This document shows positions 7,694 to 16,863 of a DNA stretch of 48,969 nucleotides, one piece after another. A program made the translations under genes and the position numbers. Each line of letters opens with the position of its first letter. Position 1 is the stretch's first letter. This DNA comes from Firmicutes bacterium ADurb.Bin182. Its GTDB lineage: Bacteria; Bacillota; Clostridia; Christensenellales; CAG-138. The stretch lies in NCBI GenBank assembly GCA_002070205.1, contig MWCU01000086.1, positions 1 to 48,969 on the forward strand, given 5' to 3'. The notes under the pieces are model-generated. The model worked only from the letters and a program-made list of their open reading frames with translations, was not told the DNA's origin and ran no database searches.

Positions 7694-8062
7694 TTATTTG
7701 ATTTCCACGGTTGCGCCTGCCGCCTTGAAGGCTTCGGCGATCTTCTCGCATTCTTCCTTGGATATACCCTCTTTGATCGCCTTGGGCGCGCCGTCGACCA
7801 GGTCTTTCGCTTCCTTCAGCCCGAGACCCGTCAGTTCCCTGACGACCTTGATGACATTGATCTTCTTGTCGCCGACATCTTTGAGGATAACGTCAAATTC
7901 AGTTTTCTCTTCCGCTTCCTCAACCGCCGCGACGGGTCCTGCCACTGCAACCGCGGTTGCGGCCGCGGATACGCCGAACTCTTCTTCCAGCGCTTTTACG
8001 AGCTCTGCGAGCTCAAGAACGGTCATCGCTTTAATATCAGCAATCAGCTGCTCTTTATCCAT
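7694..8062 (-). CDS. rplL: Ribosomal protein L7/L12
   Basis: This 122-residue stalk protein recruits translational GTPases. Seen: an N-terminal dimerisation helix ([19 protein letters not shown]), an Ala-rich hinge with acidic residues (~38-55), and the C-terminal domain with [21 protein letters not shown] and the [15 protein letters not shown] factor-binding helix. It lies 53 bp after rplJ, under L10-leader control. It is the last gene of its transcript; rpoB does not follow as it does in most bacteria. Confidence 0.98.
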   Translation of the reverse strand: MDKEQLIADIKAMTVLELAELVKALEEEFGVSAAATAVAVAGPVAAVEEAEEKTEFDVILKDVGDKKINVIKVVRELTGLGLKEAKDLVDGAPKAIKEGISKEECEKIAEAFKAAGATVEIK

Positions 8063-8115
8063 TTCATTTTCCTCCCGTAAATTCTATTTTGTTTTATTTT
8101 TCAAAAAATTGCATA

Positions 8116-8631
8116 TCATTCGGCATTGGCTTCGGCTCCGCGCTGCTTTGCTATCTGGTTAAGAACTATAGCCAGGCCGGAAATCGGAGACATCATGCTG
8201 CCGAGCAGCCGTGCGATAAGTGTTTCTCTTGAAGGCAGATCCGCAAGCGAATTGACTTGATCCGGGCTGAACACCTTTCCGTCGACGATGCCGCCTTTGA
8301 TTTCGCACTTTTTAGTCCTTTTAATAAACTCCTTAAGTATCTTTGCCGGGGCAACCGCTTCGTCATATCCGAATGCAAAAGCGGACGGGCCTTTCAGCAT
8401 CGACATTATCCGGTCATCGATGCCGGCGTTCTGAGCGGCTCTTTCGACTATCGCGTTCTTAAGAACAACATACTCGACATTGGCCTTCCTCATTTCTGCA
8501 CGGAGATTGGTAACCTCTTCGACGGTAAGGCCGCGGTAATCGAACAGGACCACCGATTGGGATTTTTGGATTTTTTCGCTGACTTCGGCGACCTTGGCAG
8601 CCTTTATCTCGATATTTTTGGCATTTGCCAT
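8116..8631 (-). CDS. rplJ: Ribosomal protein L10
   Basis: This 171-residue protein anchors the L7/L12 dimers to 23S rRNA and binds its own mRNA leader. The ATG at 8631 (MANAKNIEIK) is chosen because AAGGAGGTG precedes it; the longer reading adds ten residues that include the RBS. Seen: the SVVLFDYRGLTVEEV motif of L10, KNAIVERA, and a C-terminal helix (ISGLAIVLNQIAKQR) that carries L12. It is the first gene after the L10 leader. Confidence 0.97.
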   Translation of the reverse strand: MANAKNIEIKAAKVAEVSEKIQKSQSVVLFDYRGLTVEEVTNLRAEMRKANVEYVVLKNAIVERAAQNAGIDDRIMSMLKGPSAFAFGYDEAVAPAKILKEFIKRTKKCEIKGGIVDGKVFSPDQVNSLADLPSRETLIARLLGSMMSPISGLAIVLNQIAKQRGAEANAE

Positions 8632-8651
8632 GGTTTCACCTCCTTTTAAAA

Positions 8652-8766
8652 TATAACACATCCCCCGCCGGAAGACAGGGGATGAAAAACATACTAATGT
8701 TCAGCAACCTCGGCAGGAAATTAAGCCTCGCGGCACCTGCTGTCTCAGGCAGTTATTGATTTATCG
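8652..8766 (-). ncRNA. Ribosomal protein L10 leader with attenuator-like hairpin
   Basis: The 5' UTR between the rplJ promoter and the rplJ RBS contains the typical L10-leader pieces on the minus strand: CAGCAGGTGCCGCGAGGC, then CCTGCCGAGGTTGCTG, which can pair (CAGCAGG with CCTG...TGCTG). Further down, CATCCCC and GGGGATG (8659-8684) form a hairpin followed by a T-rich stretch, suggestive of an attenuator. In Firmicutes the L10(L12)4 complex binds this element to repress its own operon. Confidence 0.75.
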
Positions 8767-8772
8767 CTGCAA

Positions 8773-8801
8773 AGTATATCATATGTTCTGCAGCCTGTCA
8801 A
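8773..8801 (-). promoter_or_regulatory. Promoter of rplJ-rplL
   Basis: On the minus strand TTGACA (8796-8801), a 17-bp spacer and TATACT (8773-8778) lie between the rplA stop and the L10 leader. This gives rplJL a start independent of rplKA. Confidence 0.8.
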
Positions 8802-8815
8802 CGATTTCAGGCGGA

Positions 8816-9505
8816 TTAGAACCTGAGCCCGTTGAATTTCACGCCGGGGCCCATCGTAGTGGACAATACGACGCTCTTTATATAGGTGCCTTTTGACGTG
8901 GACGGCTTTGCCTTAATGATGGCGTCCATCAACGTCTGGAGGTTTTCCATCAGTTTGTCCGAGCCGAAGCTTACCTTTCCGAGAGGTACGTGCACGATGC
9001 TGGTCTTATCGACGCGGTATTCGACCTTACCGGCTTTGATATCCTTGATCGCCTTTGCGACATCCATCGTAACGGTGCCGCTTTTGGGATTGGGCATCAA
9101 GCCTTTCGGCCCGAGAACGCGCCCGATCCGTCCGACAACTCCCATCATGTCGGGCGTTGCCACGCAAACATCAAATCCGAACCAATTCTCGGTTTGAATC
9201 TTCTTTACAAGATCCTCATCACCCACGAAATCAGCGCCGGCTTCCTCAGCTTCCTTCGCCTTATCGCCCTTTGCAAAAACCAATACCTTGACGGTTTTTC
9301 CGGTACCGTGAGGCAACACTACTGCGCCTCTGACCTGCTGGTCCGCATGCCTCGGGTCGACTCCCAAACGAATGGAAGCTTCAACAGTCTCGTCAAATTT
9401 CGCTTTTCCTGTCTTGAGAACAAGTTCTATTCCCTCTTTGGGATCATAGAGCTTTAAAGGATCTATCAGTTTTACGCTGTCCTGATACTTTTTTCCATGC
9501 TTCAT
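8816..9505 (-). CDS. rplA: Ribosomal protein L1
   Basis: This 229-residue protein of the L1 stalk also represses rplK translation in other bacteria. The ATG at 9505 (MKHGKKY) is chosen because AAGGAGG precedes it and it gives the family length; a longer reading has no RBS. Seen: [54 protein letters not shown] and GTVTMDV, all L1 signatures. It lies 54 bp after rplK. Confidence 0.98.
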   Translation of the reverse strand: MKHGKKYQDSVKLIDPLKLYDPKEGIELVLKTGKAKFDETVEASIRLGVDPRHADQQVRGAVVLPHGTGKTVKVLVFAKGDKAKEAEEAGADFVGDEDLVKKIQTENWFGFDVCVATPDMMGVVGRIGRVLGPKGLMPNPKSGTVTMDVAKAIKDIKAGKVEYRVDKTSIVHVPLGKVSFGSDKLMENLQTLMDAIIKAKPSTSKGTYIKSVVLSTTMGPGVKFNGLRF

Positions 9506-9559
9506 AAAATTTCCTCCTTGTGGTAGTACCGGCTTTATGCCTCCCACTCAATAAGTACC

Positions 9560-9985
9560 TTAATCAACTACGGCAACGCCCATGCTGCGGGCGGTGCCCG
9601 CTATCATGCGCATAGCCGATTCGACGGTGGCGGCATTAAGATCAGGCATTTTCAACTCCGCAATTTCCTTGATCTGTGCCCGGGTGATCTTTGCGACCTT
9701 ATCCGAATTGGGTCTTCCGGACGCGGTCTCGATACCGCAGGCTTTTTTGATCAATACGGCGGCGGGCGGCGTTTTTGTAATAAAAGTAAACGAACGGTCC
9801 TGATAGACAGTGATCACCACGGGGATGACCAGACCTGCCTGTTTTGCGGTCCTTTCGTTAAATTCCTTTACAAAGCCCATAATATTGACTCCGTGCTGGC
9901 CGAGGGCGGGACCGACCGGCGGAGCGGGCGTGGCTTTAGCGGCAGGGATCTGCAGCTTTATATAGCCTGTTATTTTTTTCGCCAT
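9560..9985 (-). CDS. rplK: Ribosomal protein L11
   Basis: This 141-residue protein sits at the base of the GTPase centre. Seen: [20 protein letters not shown], the Pro-rich N-terminal region targeted by thiopeptides; [12 protein letters not shown]; and the C-terminal RNA-binding domain ending in [13 protein letters not shown]. Length is typical. RBS AGGAGG precedes the ATG. A probable L1-binding hairpin lies in its leader. Confidence 0.98.
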   Translation of the reverse strand: MAKKITGYIKLQIPAAKATPAPPVGPALGQHGVNIMGFVKEFNERTAKQAGLVIPVVITVYQDRSFTFITKTPPAAVLIKKACGIETASGRPNSDKVAKITRAQIKEIAELKMPDLNAATVESAMRMIAGTARSMGVAVVD

Positions 9986-10011
9986 TGCAGTTTTAACCTC
10001 CTAAATATAAT

Positions 10012-10042
10012 GTGGTGCGAGCGGGGTGCCTCCCCCTCCCAC
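10012..10042 (-). promoter_or_regulatory. Probable L1-binding leader hairpin of rplK-rplA
   Basis: The minus strand just before the rplK RBS reads GTGGGAGGGG...CACCCC...CACCAC: a GTGG/CCAC outer stem, an inner GGG/CCC stem, and a purine-rich GAGG internal side. L1-binding mRNA sites in rplK leaders typically have a GUGGGAGG strand paired to CCAC, mimicking 23S rRNA. The assignment rests on that resemblance. Confidence 0.5.
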
Positions 10043-10111
10043 TATGTCAACCCGAGAGGGTGAACATCGCTTTTAACGATTGAAAATTGCATATTGTCAG
10101 GGTCCGGGGCA

Positions 10112-10630
10112 CTACAGCTTTTTGACCTGTACGTAGTCGAGCTCGACAGGCGTATCTCTGCCGAACATTGAAACTACCAGCTTTATTTTCTGCCGTTCCG
10201 GATCAAGAGCCTCAACGGTACCTATGAAGTTTTCCAGCGGGCCCGATACGACCCGTACGCTTTCGCCGACCTGGATGTCAAGGATTATAGGTATGCGCTC
10301 GACGCCCATCGCCGTTACCTCTTCGTCCGAGAGCGGTATGGGCTTTGAGCCCGGGCCGACAAACCCGGTAACTCCGCGCGTGTTGCGCACGACGTACCAG
10401 GTTTTATCGTTCATGATCATTTTGACCATAACGTAACCGGGAAACACCTTGCGCTGAACCACTTTTTTCTTGGTGTCCTTTATTTCGATAACATCCTCGG
10501 TCGGATACTTCACCTCAAGAATCATATCCTGCAGATTCCGGTTTTCCACGGTTTTTTCAAGGTCTTCCTTGACCCTGTTCTCGTAGCCGGAATAGGTGTG
10601 CACCACGTACCATTTGGCTTCTTCGGACAT
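10112..10630 (-). CDS. nusG: Transcription termination/antitermination factor NusG
   Basis: This 172-residue factor travels with RNA polymerase. Seen: the NGN domain beginning WYVVHTYSGYENRVKEDL, with KKVVQRKVFPGYVMVKM and GVTGFVG, then the C-terminal KOW domain from about residue 120 (IQVGESVRVVSGPLENFIGTV). It lies between secE (11 bp upstream) and rplK, the usual neighbours. RBS AGGGAG precedes the ATG. Confidence 0.98.
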   Translation of the reverse strand: MSEEAKWYVVHTYSGYENRVKEDLEKTVENRNLQDMILEVKYPTEDVIEIKDTKKKVVQRKVFPGYVMVKMIMNDKTWYVVRNTRGVTGFVGPGSKPIPLSDEEVTAMGVERIPIILDIQVGESVRVVSGPLENFIGTVEALDPERQKIKLVVSMFGRDTPVELDYVQVKKL

Positions 10631-10641
10631 TTTTCGCTCCC

Positions 10642-10887
10642 TTACAGGTTTATGGTACCCAGCAGCTTAAAGCCCTCGGCAAATAGGAAATCGAGAACGC
10701 CTATGATAGCGCTGAAAATAAGCACGAAAGCTATAACGGTCAAAGTCGAATTGATAAGTTCTTTGCGGCTCGGCCAGCTCAGCTTTTTCAGCTCGCCTAC
10801 GACTTCTTTAAAATACCTGCCTAAGCTCAGGCGTTTTTTGCCGTCCTTTTTCTTTTCGGCGATCTCCTTCTTTTCAATGCTTGCCAT
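10642..10887 (-). CDS. secE: Protein translocase subunit SecE
   Basis: This 81-residue membrane subunit of the SecYEG translocon has a lysine-rich N-terminus, then the amphipathic VGELKKLSWPSRKELINST helix characteristic of SecE, then one transmembrane helix (~50-75, LTVIAFVLIFSAIIGVLDFLF). The short single-TM form is normal for Gram-positives. It lies between rpmG and nusG. Confidence 0.96.
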   Translation of the reverse strand: MASIEKKEIAEKKKDGKKRLSLGRYFKEVVGELKKLSWPSRKELINSTLTVIAFVLIFSAIIGVLDFLFAEGFKLLGTINL

Positions 10888-10906
10888 TTTTTATTCCCCC
10901 TAACCC

Positions 10907-11056
10907 TTATTTGGATTCTTTATGGATCGTGTGCTTCCTGCAAAACCTGCAGTATTTGCTGAACTCCAGGCGATCGGGGTCATTTTTCTTGTTCTTAAAG
11001 GTATTGTAATTCCTTTGCTTGCATTCCGTACAAGCGAGTGTGATCTTAACGCGCAT
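10907..11056 (-). CDS. rpmG: Ribosomal protein L33
   Basis: A short ORF on the minus strand encodes 49 residues beginning [17 protein letters not shown] and ending HTIHKESK. Two CxxC pairs (CTEC and CRFC) mark the zinc-binding C+ form of L33. The ATG at 11056 follows an AGGAGAG RBS. It is the first gene of the rpmG-secE-nusG transcript, as in many Firmicutes. Confidence 0.96.
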   Translation of the reverse strand: MRVKITLACTECKQRNYNTFKNKKNDPDRLEFSKYCRFCRKHTIHKESK

Positions 11057-11159
11057 AGATTATCTCTCCTTTATACTGGTTCATGCGGCCGGCATCCTTA
11101 AAAAAACGACCGGCCTCCCATGCTGCCCGTCCAAAACCGCATATGCGGGCATCCTGTAT

Positions 11160-11189
11160 AATCTACCATAGAATTCTTAAGGTTGTCAA
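11160..11189 (-). promoter_or_regulatory. Probable promoter of rpmG-secE-nusG-rplKA
   Basis: On the minus strand a perfect TTGACA (11184-11189) is followed after 18 bp by TAGATT (11160-11165). The -10 is a 4/6 match, so the exact -10 is uncertain. The ~100-nt leader that follows contains GGCCGG...CCGGCC around a T-rich loop (about 11088-11118). Confidence 0.5.
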
Positions 11190-11245
11190 CGGGAAATTTG
11201 CCCGAAAATCGGTTTTTAATAGCCGGATTCAATATCTTTATAATC

Positions 11246-11272
11246 AAGGAAACCTGCCTAAGCAGGTTTCCT
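11246..11272 (-). terminator. Hairpin terminator after tuf
   Basis: AAGGAAACCTGC and GCAGGTTTCCTT form a perfect 12-bp stem with a 3-4-nt loop about 30 bp beyond the tuf stop. The T tail on the minus strand is weak (TTGATTATAA). Its position at the end of the str operon, before the rpmG promoter, supports termination there. Confidence 0.65.
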
Positions 11273-11300
11273 TAACTTGTTACTGAATACTGATCACTGA

Positions 11301-12515
<1,215 letters not shown>

Positions 12516-12549
12516 TATTTGCTCCTCCTGATTCGCATAAAAATTATAT

Positions 12550-14619
12550 TCAAATTCTTCCTATGATCTTTTCCGCAACCGAGCGAGAAACCTCCTCATA
12601 GTGGTCGAACTGCATTGTAAAAGTACCCCGGCCCTGCGTCCGCGAACGAAGGTCCGTCGCGTAGCCGAACATTTCCGAAAGGGGGCACATCGCATGCACC
12701 GCCTGCGCGTCCGAGCGCGCTTCGATCCCTTCTACCCTGCTTCTGCGGGCGTTTAGGTTGCCTATAACATCCCCGAGATATTCTTCGGGCATGAGTATCT
12801 CCACCTTCATAAACGGCTCAAGGAGTACGGAATTAGCCTTCGCGAGAGCTTCCTTGAGCGCAAGCGAGCCTGCGATTTTGAAAGCCATTTCCGATGAATC
12901 GACTTCATGGAAGGAGCCGTCCACAAGCACGGCCTTAAAGTCAACGACTTCGAAACCCCCGAGATGTCCGCTGGCGGACGCCTCCTGTATCCCTTTGTCA
13001 ATAGCCGGTATAAATTCTTTGGGAATGACTCCGCCGACGGTTTTGTCTTCGAATACATACCCTTCTCCGGGTTTTCGCGGCGAGAACTCCACCACGCAGT
13101 GCCCGTATTGACCGTGGCCGCCAGTCTGCCGTATATAGCGTCCCTCCGCCTTTACTGCGGACGTGATCGTCTCGCGGTAAGCGACCTGCGGCTTCCCGAC
13201 CGTACATTGCACTTTAAACTCGCGAATGAGTCTGTCCACGATTATCTCAAGGTGCAATTCGCCCATGCCGGCGATTATCGTTTGCCCTGTCTCGGGGTCC
13301 GTATAAGTCTTGAATGTCGGATCCTCCTCGGCAAGCTTAACGAGCGCCAAATTCATTTTATCCTGTCCCGCTTTGGTCTTCGGCTCGATGGCAACCCTTA
13401 TGACCGGGTCGGGGAACTCCATTGATTCAAGCAGCAGCGGTTTTTTTTCATCACATAGAGTATCACCCGTTGACGTGTCTTTAAAACCGCCTATAGCCGC
13501 AATATCCCCCGCGTATGCGGCATCTACCTCAGTCCTGCTGTCCGCGTGTATGAGGACAATCCTCCCCACCCGCTCCCTTTTCCCTTTGGATGAATTGTAC
13601 ACATACGATCCGCTTGAAAGCGTTCCGCTGTATACCCTGAAAAAGACAAGCTTTCCTACGAACGGATCGGATACTATCTTGAACGCAAGCGCCGCAAACG
13701 GCGCGTCATCACGGGTTTCCGCCATGATCTTTTTTTCCCGGTCCATCGACAATCCCTCAGCGGGAGGAATATCGAGGGGCGAGGGAAGATAGTCCACTAT
13801 GGCGTTGAGCAGCGGCTGAACGCCCTTGTTCCTGTAGGATGTTCCGCATGTTACGGGAACCATCCTGTTGCCGAGAGTAGCCTTCCTGATCGATTTCATT
13901 ATCTCTTCCGTTGAGATCTCCTCACCGCTTAAATACTTGTCAAGCAGTTCGTCGTCCTCTTCGGCAACGGCTTCGATAAGCTTGTTATGATATTCGTTGG
14001 CGGCATCCTTAAGCTCTTCCGGGATATCCTCCTCGCGGATATCGATTCCGGAGTCGTCGTAATAGACCTCCGCTTTCATTTTAACCAGATCCACGATCCC
14101 TTTGAAATCAGCTTCGGAACCAATGGGAAGCTGAATGGGAACAGCATTGGCGCTAAGCCTTGTTCGCAGCATGTTCACAACGTTGTGAAAGTCTGCGCCC
14201 GTAATATCCATTTTATTGACATAAGCAAGGCGCGGCACGCCGTATTTGCTGGCCTGGCGCCAGACGGTTTCGGATTGCGGTTCAACGCCTCCCTTGGCGC
14301 AGAACACCGCCACCGCGCCGTCCAAAACACGCAGCGATCTTTCCACCTCAACGGTAAAATCAACATGACCCGGCGTATCGATAATATTGATGCGATGATT
14401 TCGCCAGTAAGCCGTAGTCGCCGCGGAAGCGATGGTTATGCCGCGTTCCTGTTCCTGGACCATGAAATCCATTGTGGCTGCGCCTTCATGCACCTCTCCG
14501 ACCTTGTGTATTTTTCCTGTGTAAAACAATATGCGCTCGGTCGTCGTTGTTTTGCCGGCATCAATATGAGCCATAATGCCTATGTTTCTTGTCATTTCCA
14601 ACGATGTTTGTCTAGGCAT
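12550..14619 (-). CDS. fusA: Elongation factor G
   Basis: This 689-residue GTPase drives ribosomal translocation. Seen: [15 protein letters not shown] (P-loop), [13 protein letters not shown] (switch I), DTPGHVDF (G3), NKMD (G4); domain II around [13 protein letters not shown]; domain IV with [14 protein letters not shown]; and domain V with [19 protein letters not shown]. Length and domain order are normal. RBS AAAGGAGGAAG precedes the ATG. It follows rpsG by 131 bp, a gap that contains a perfect hairpin. Confidence 0.98.
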   Translation of the reverse strand: MPRQTSLEMTRNIGIMAHIDAGKTTTTERILFYTGKIHKVGEVHEGAATMDFMVQEQERGITIASAATTAYWRNHRINIIDTPGHVDFTVEVERSLRVLDGAVAVFCAKGGVEPQSETVWRQASKYGVPRLAYVNKMDITGADFHNVVNMLRTRLSANAVPIQLPIGSEADFKGIVDLVKMKAEVYYDDSGIDIREEDIPEELKDAANEYHNKLIEAVAEEDDELLDKYLSGEEISTEEIMKSIRKATLGNRMVPVTCGTSYRNKGVQPLLNAIVDYLPSPLDIPPAEGLSMDREKKIMAETRDDAPFAALAFKIVSDPFVGKLVFFRVYSGTLSSGSYVYNSSKGKRERVGRIVLIHADSRTEVDAAYAGDIAAIGGFKDTSTGDTLCDEKKPLLLESMEFPDPVIRVAIEPKTKAGQDKMNLALVKLAEEDPTFKTYTDPETGQTIIAGMGELHLEIIVDRLIREFKVQCTVGKPQVAYRETITSAVKAEGRYIRQTGGHGQYGHCVVEFSPRKPGEGYVFEDKTVGGVIPKEFIPAIDKGIQEASASGHLGGFEVVDFKAVLVDGSFHEVDSSEMAFKIAGSLALKEALAKANSVLLEPFMKVEILMPEEYLGDVIGNLNARRSRVEGIEARSDAQAVHAMCPLSEMFGYATDLRSRTQGRGTFTMQFDHYEEVSRSVAEKIIGRI

Positions 14620-14696
14620 GGTCTTCCTCCTTTCGTTGAGATTTTCGCCGACGCAGCCGCAGCATAAATCCTCGTTTTGTCTGCGGCCGTTCAGTA

Positions 14697-14724
14697 ATTA
14701 CCGGCCATAATACTGGCCGGTAAT
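14697..14724. repeat. Perfect 11-bp hairpin between rpsG and fusA
   Basis: ATTACCGGCCA and TGGCCGGTAAT flank a 6-nt loop inside the str operon. No T run follows on the minus strand, so it is not a standard terminator. Possible roles are RNA processing, stability, or a protein-binding site that adjusts fusA-tuf expression relative to rpsLG. Confidence 0.7.
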
Positions 14725-14750
14725 ATAATACAACAATAGATTTTAAAGAA

Positions 14751-15224
<474 letters not shown>

Positions 15225-15235
15225 TCAAACCCTCC

Positions 15236-15610
15236 TTACTTCTTCGGGCGCTTCGCGCCGTAAAGCGAACGCGCCTGCATGCGCTTCGCAACGCCCGCGG
15301 TATCCAGCGCGCCTCTGATTATATGATAGCGTACGCCGGGAAGATCCTTTACCCTGCCGCCCCTTATAAGTACAACGGAGTGCTCCTGAAGATTGTGGCC
15401 TATGCCGGGTATATACGCCGTTCCCTCAAGGCCGTCGGCCAGGCGGATACGAGCGATTTTTCTAAGAGCCGAATTCGGCTTTTTTGGCGTCATTGTGCGC
15501 ACGGCGGTGCAAACTCCGCGGCGCTGCGGGCATTGCTTTAAAATCGGAGCGTTGGATTTATACTCGACTTGCTGCCTGCCCTTGCGAACCAGTTGATTGA
15601 TGGTTGGCAT
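15236..15610 (-). CDS. rpsL: Ribosomal protein S12
   Basis: This 124-residue decoding-centre protein shows [11 protein letters not shown] and [16 protein letters not shown] then [10 protein letters not shown], with lysines at both classical streptomycin-resistance positions, so the sensitive-type sequence is expected. Length is normal. It is preceded by the L7Ae-family gene and followed by rpsG, the standard str-operon order. RBS AGGAGG precedes the ATG. Confidence 0.98.
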   Translation of the reverse strand: MPTINQLVRKGRQQVEYKSNAPILKQCPQRRGVCTAVRTMTPKKPNSALRKIARIRLADGLEGTAYIPGIGHNLQEHSVVLIRGGRVKDLPGVRYHIIRGALDTAGVAKRMQARSLYGAKRPKK

Positions 15611-15717
15611 TAATCATCCTCCTAAAGTTATTTCTGTATTTTATATTTCAAGAAATCCTCTGCAACCCCTTGAAGAGGAATTATCTGCGCATAAGCCCCT
15701 TTGAAGCCGTCCGAAAG

Positions 15718-15963
15718 TCACGATTTCACGATTCCCGCACAGGCCGAGCCCACGTCGATGCCGCACGCCTTGCCGAGCTCGGTCATGGATTCCGCCTCAA
15801 TAACGGGTATTTCCGCTTCTTGGCAGGCTGATTTCAGCTTATCTATAAGGTATTCATCAGCGTCTGCCGCAATATATACGCATTTGAGGGATCGCCTGCC
15901 TATCGCTTTCAGCACCTGCTTCGTGCCCGCTATCCTTTTCGAGCTTTTCAAGTCGTCAAGCAT
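15718..15963 (-). CDS. L7Ae/L30e-family ribosomal-like K-turn-binding protein (YbxF type)
   Basis: The 81-residue reading from 15963 (MLDDLKSSKRIAG) is preferred because AAAAGGACGG precedes that ATG; a longer reading adds 14 residues without an RBS. Seen: RIAGTKQVLKAIGRRSLKCVYIAADAD, the L7Ae-fold start with GTKQVLKA, and ELGKACGIDVGSACAGIV, the typical C-terminal strand-turn. Firmicute relatives bind kink-turn RNA. It occupies the standard place between rpoC and rpsL. Confidence 0.93.
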   Translation of the reverse strand: MLDDLKSSKRIAGTKQVLKAIGRRSLKCVYIAADADEYLIDKLKSACQEAEIPVIEAESMTELGKACGIDVGSACAGIVKS

Positions 15964-16006
15964 AATATTCCGTCCTTTTCGAAAATAATGCGGGCGGATA
16001 ACCATA

Positions 16007-16038
16007 ACGCATGGCTCCCGAAAAAAGAGACCATGCGT
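16007..16038 (-). promoter_or_regulatory. Hairpin at the 5' end of the str-operon transcript
   Basis: ACGCATGG and CCATGCGT pair perfectly, extended by CTC/GAG across a one-base bulge, with a T-rich loop. The predicted +1 of the promoter at 16039-16067 is about 16032, so this hairpin starts at or very near the RNA 5' end. It could protect the transcript or bind a ribosomal protein. The T run is in the loop, so it is not a terminator in this direction. Confidence 0.55.
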
Positions 16039-16067
16039 ATTTTAGCATCGGTTAAACCCTGTGTCAA
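16039..16067 (-). promoter_or_regulatory. Promoter of L7Ae-rpsL-rpsG-fusA-tuf
   Basis: On the minus strand TTGACA (16062-16067), a 17-bp spacer and TAAAAT (16039-16044) form a near-consensus promoter. Its -35 overlaps the stop codon of the upstream membrane-protein gene. Confidence 0.75.
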
Positions 16068-16825
16068 ACGTTTTTCGGGATATCATCGCCCGATTCCGGT
16101 TTTTCCCTCATAACGCCTGTAAATATCCCGCGGCTCAGCCTTTTATTGCCAAAAATCAGGCGGGAGACCGGTTCGTTGGGCTGGATTGCGTCCCAGCCTT
16201 TCTCACGCATAAACCCCAGCTTCGGGATTGAAAAAATATTGAATTTTGTAACGGCGCCGAGTTTTTTTATAAGCGCGGCCCTAACCAGCCTGCCGGTACC
16301 CATCCCGACCAGAACAAAAAACACGAATACCGCAAAAGGCATAATGGGGTGGATCTTGGATAAAGACTGGCTCACCTCAAGAATGCTGAGAAAAATCAGC
16401 GCTGCGGCGGAGATAAGTATGCTTAAAGCAACGGGCAGATACTCCACCGTCCGGTAATTGCGCCTGCATCTGCCGCAGCTCGCGATCTGCACGGGAATTA
16501 TGGAACCGAATTTGAGCGGAACCTTCATCCCGAGAAAATTGCGGCGCGAATGCCTCGGATTCGGGTTGCCGAGATCCGTCATCGCGTAGCAGGTCCTTTC
16601 ATTCTGCGGACCTTCGCATAAAAGGCACTTTTCGCTTTCAAAAAGGTCCGATATGCCGTCTTCCGGCATAAGCTCGAGGATCGTATCGATATCCGACATC
16701 GTTTCATTCAATGTTTCATCGTTTCCCGAAGCCATTGCGCAGTTTTCGCAAGAACCCATATTGAGCAGCTCGCAATAGCGGGTATTGCCGAGTTTGCACC
16801 GTTTTTTTTCGATATTGTCCGCCAT
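16064..16825 (-). CDS. Cys-rich membrane protein inserted between rpoC and the L7Ae gene
   Basis: I do not recognise the family. The 253-residue reading from 16825 (MADNIEKK) uses GGAGGG as its RBS; an earlier in-frame ATG lies directly against purine-rich sequence. Seen: an N-terminal cluster with four Cys (CKLG..YC...SCENC), a second set (CLLC...TC), a third pair (CGRC) just before two transmembrane helices (about 125-150 and 155-178), and a cytosolic C-terminal segment. The paired CxxC motifs suggest two zinc-ribbon-like modules, an inference. It starts 26 bp after rpoC stops and is likely co-transcribed with rpoBC. The usual gene at this place is L7Ae alone. Confidence 0.7.
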   Translation of the reverse strand: MADNIEKKRCKLGNTRYCELLNMGSCENCAMASGNDETLNETMSDIDTILELMPEDGISDLFESEKCLLCEGPQNERTCYAMTDLGNPNPRHSRRNFLGMKVPLKFGSIIPVQIASCGRCRRNYRTVEYLPVALSILISAAALIFLSILEVSQSLSKIHPIMPFAVFVFFVLVGMGTGRLVRAALIKKLGAVTKFNIFSIPKLGFMREKGWDAIQPNEPVSRLIFGNKRLSRGIFTGVMREKPESGDDIPKNV

Positions 16826-16863
16826 GATACCCTCCATCCCTTTCCAAGTCGGCTAAAAAGTTA

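Noticed and set aside
10045..10050. Perfect TTGACA on the minus strand upstream of rplK
   Set aside because: The -10 position 17 bp downstream is GC-rich leader sequence, so there is no promoter pair.
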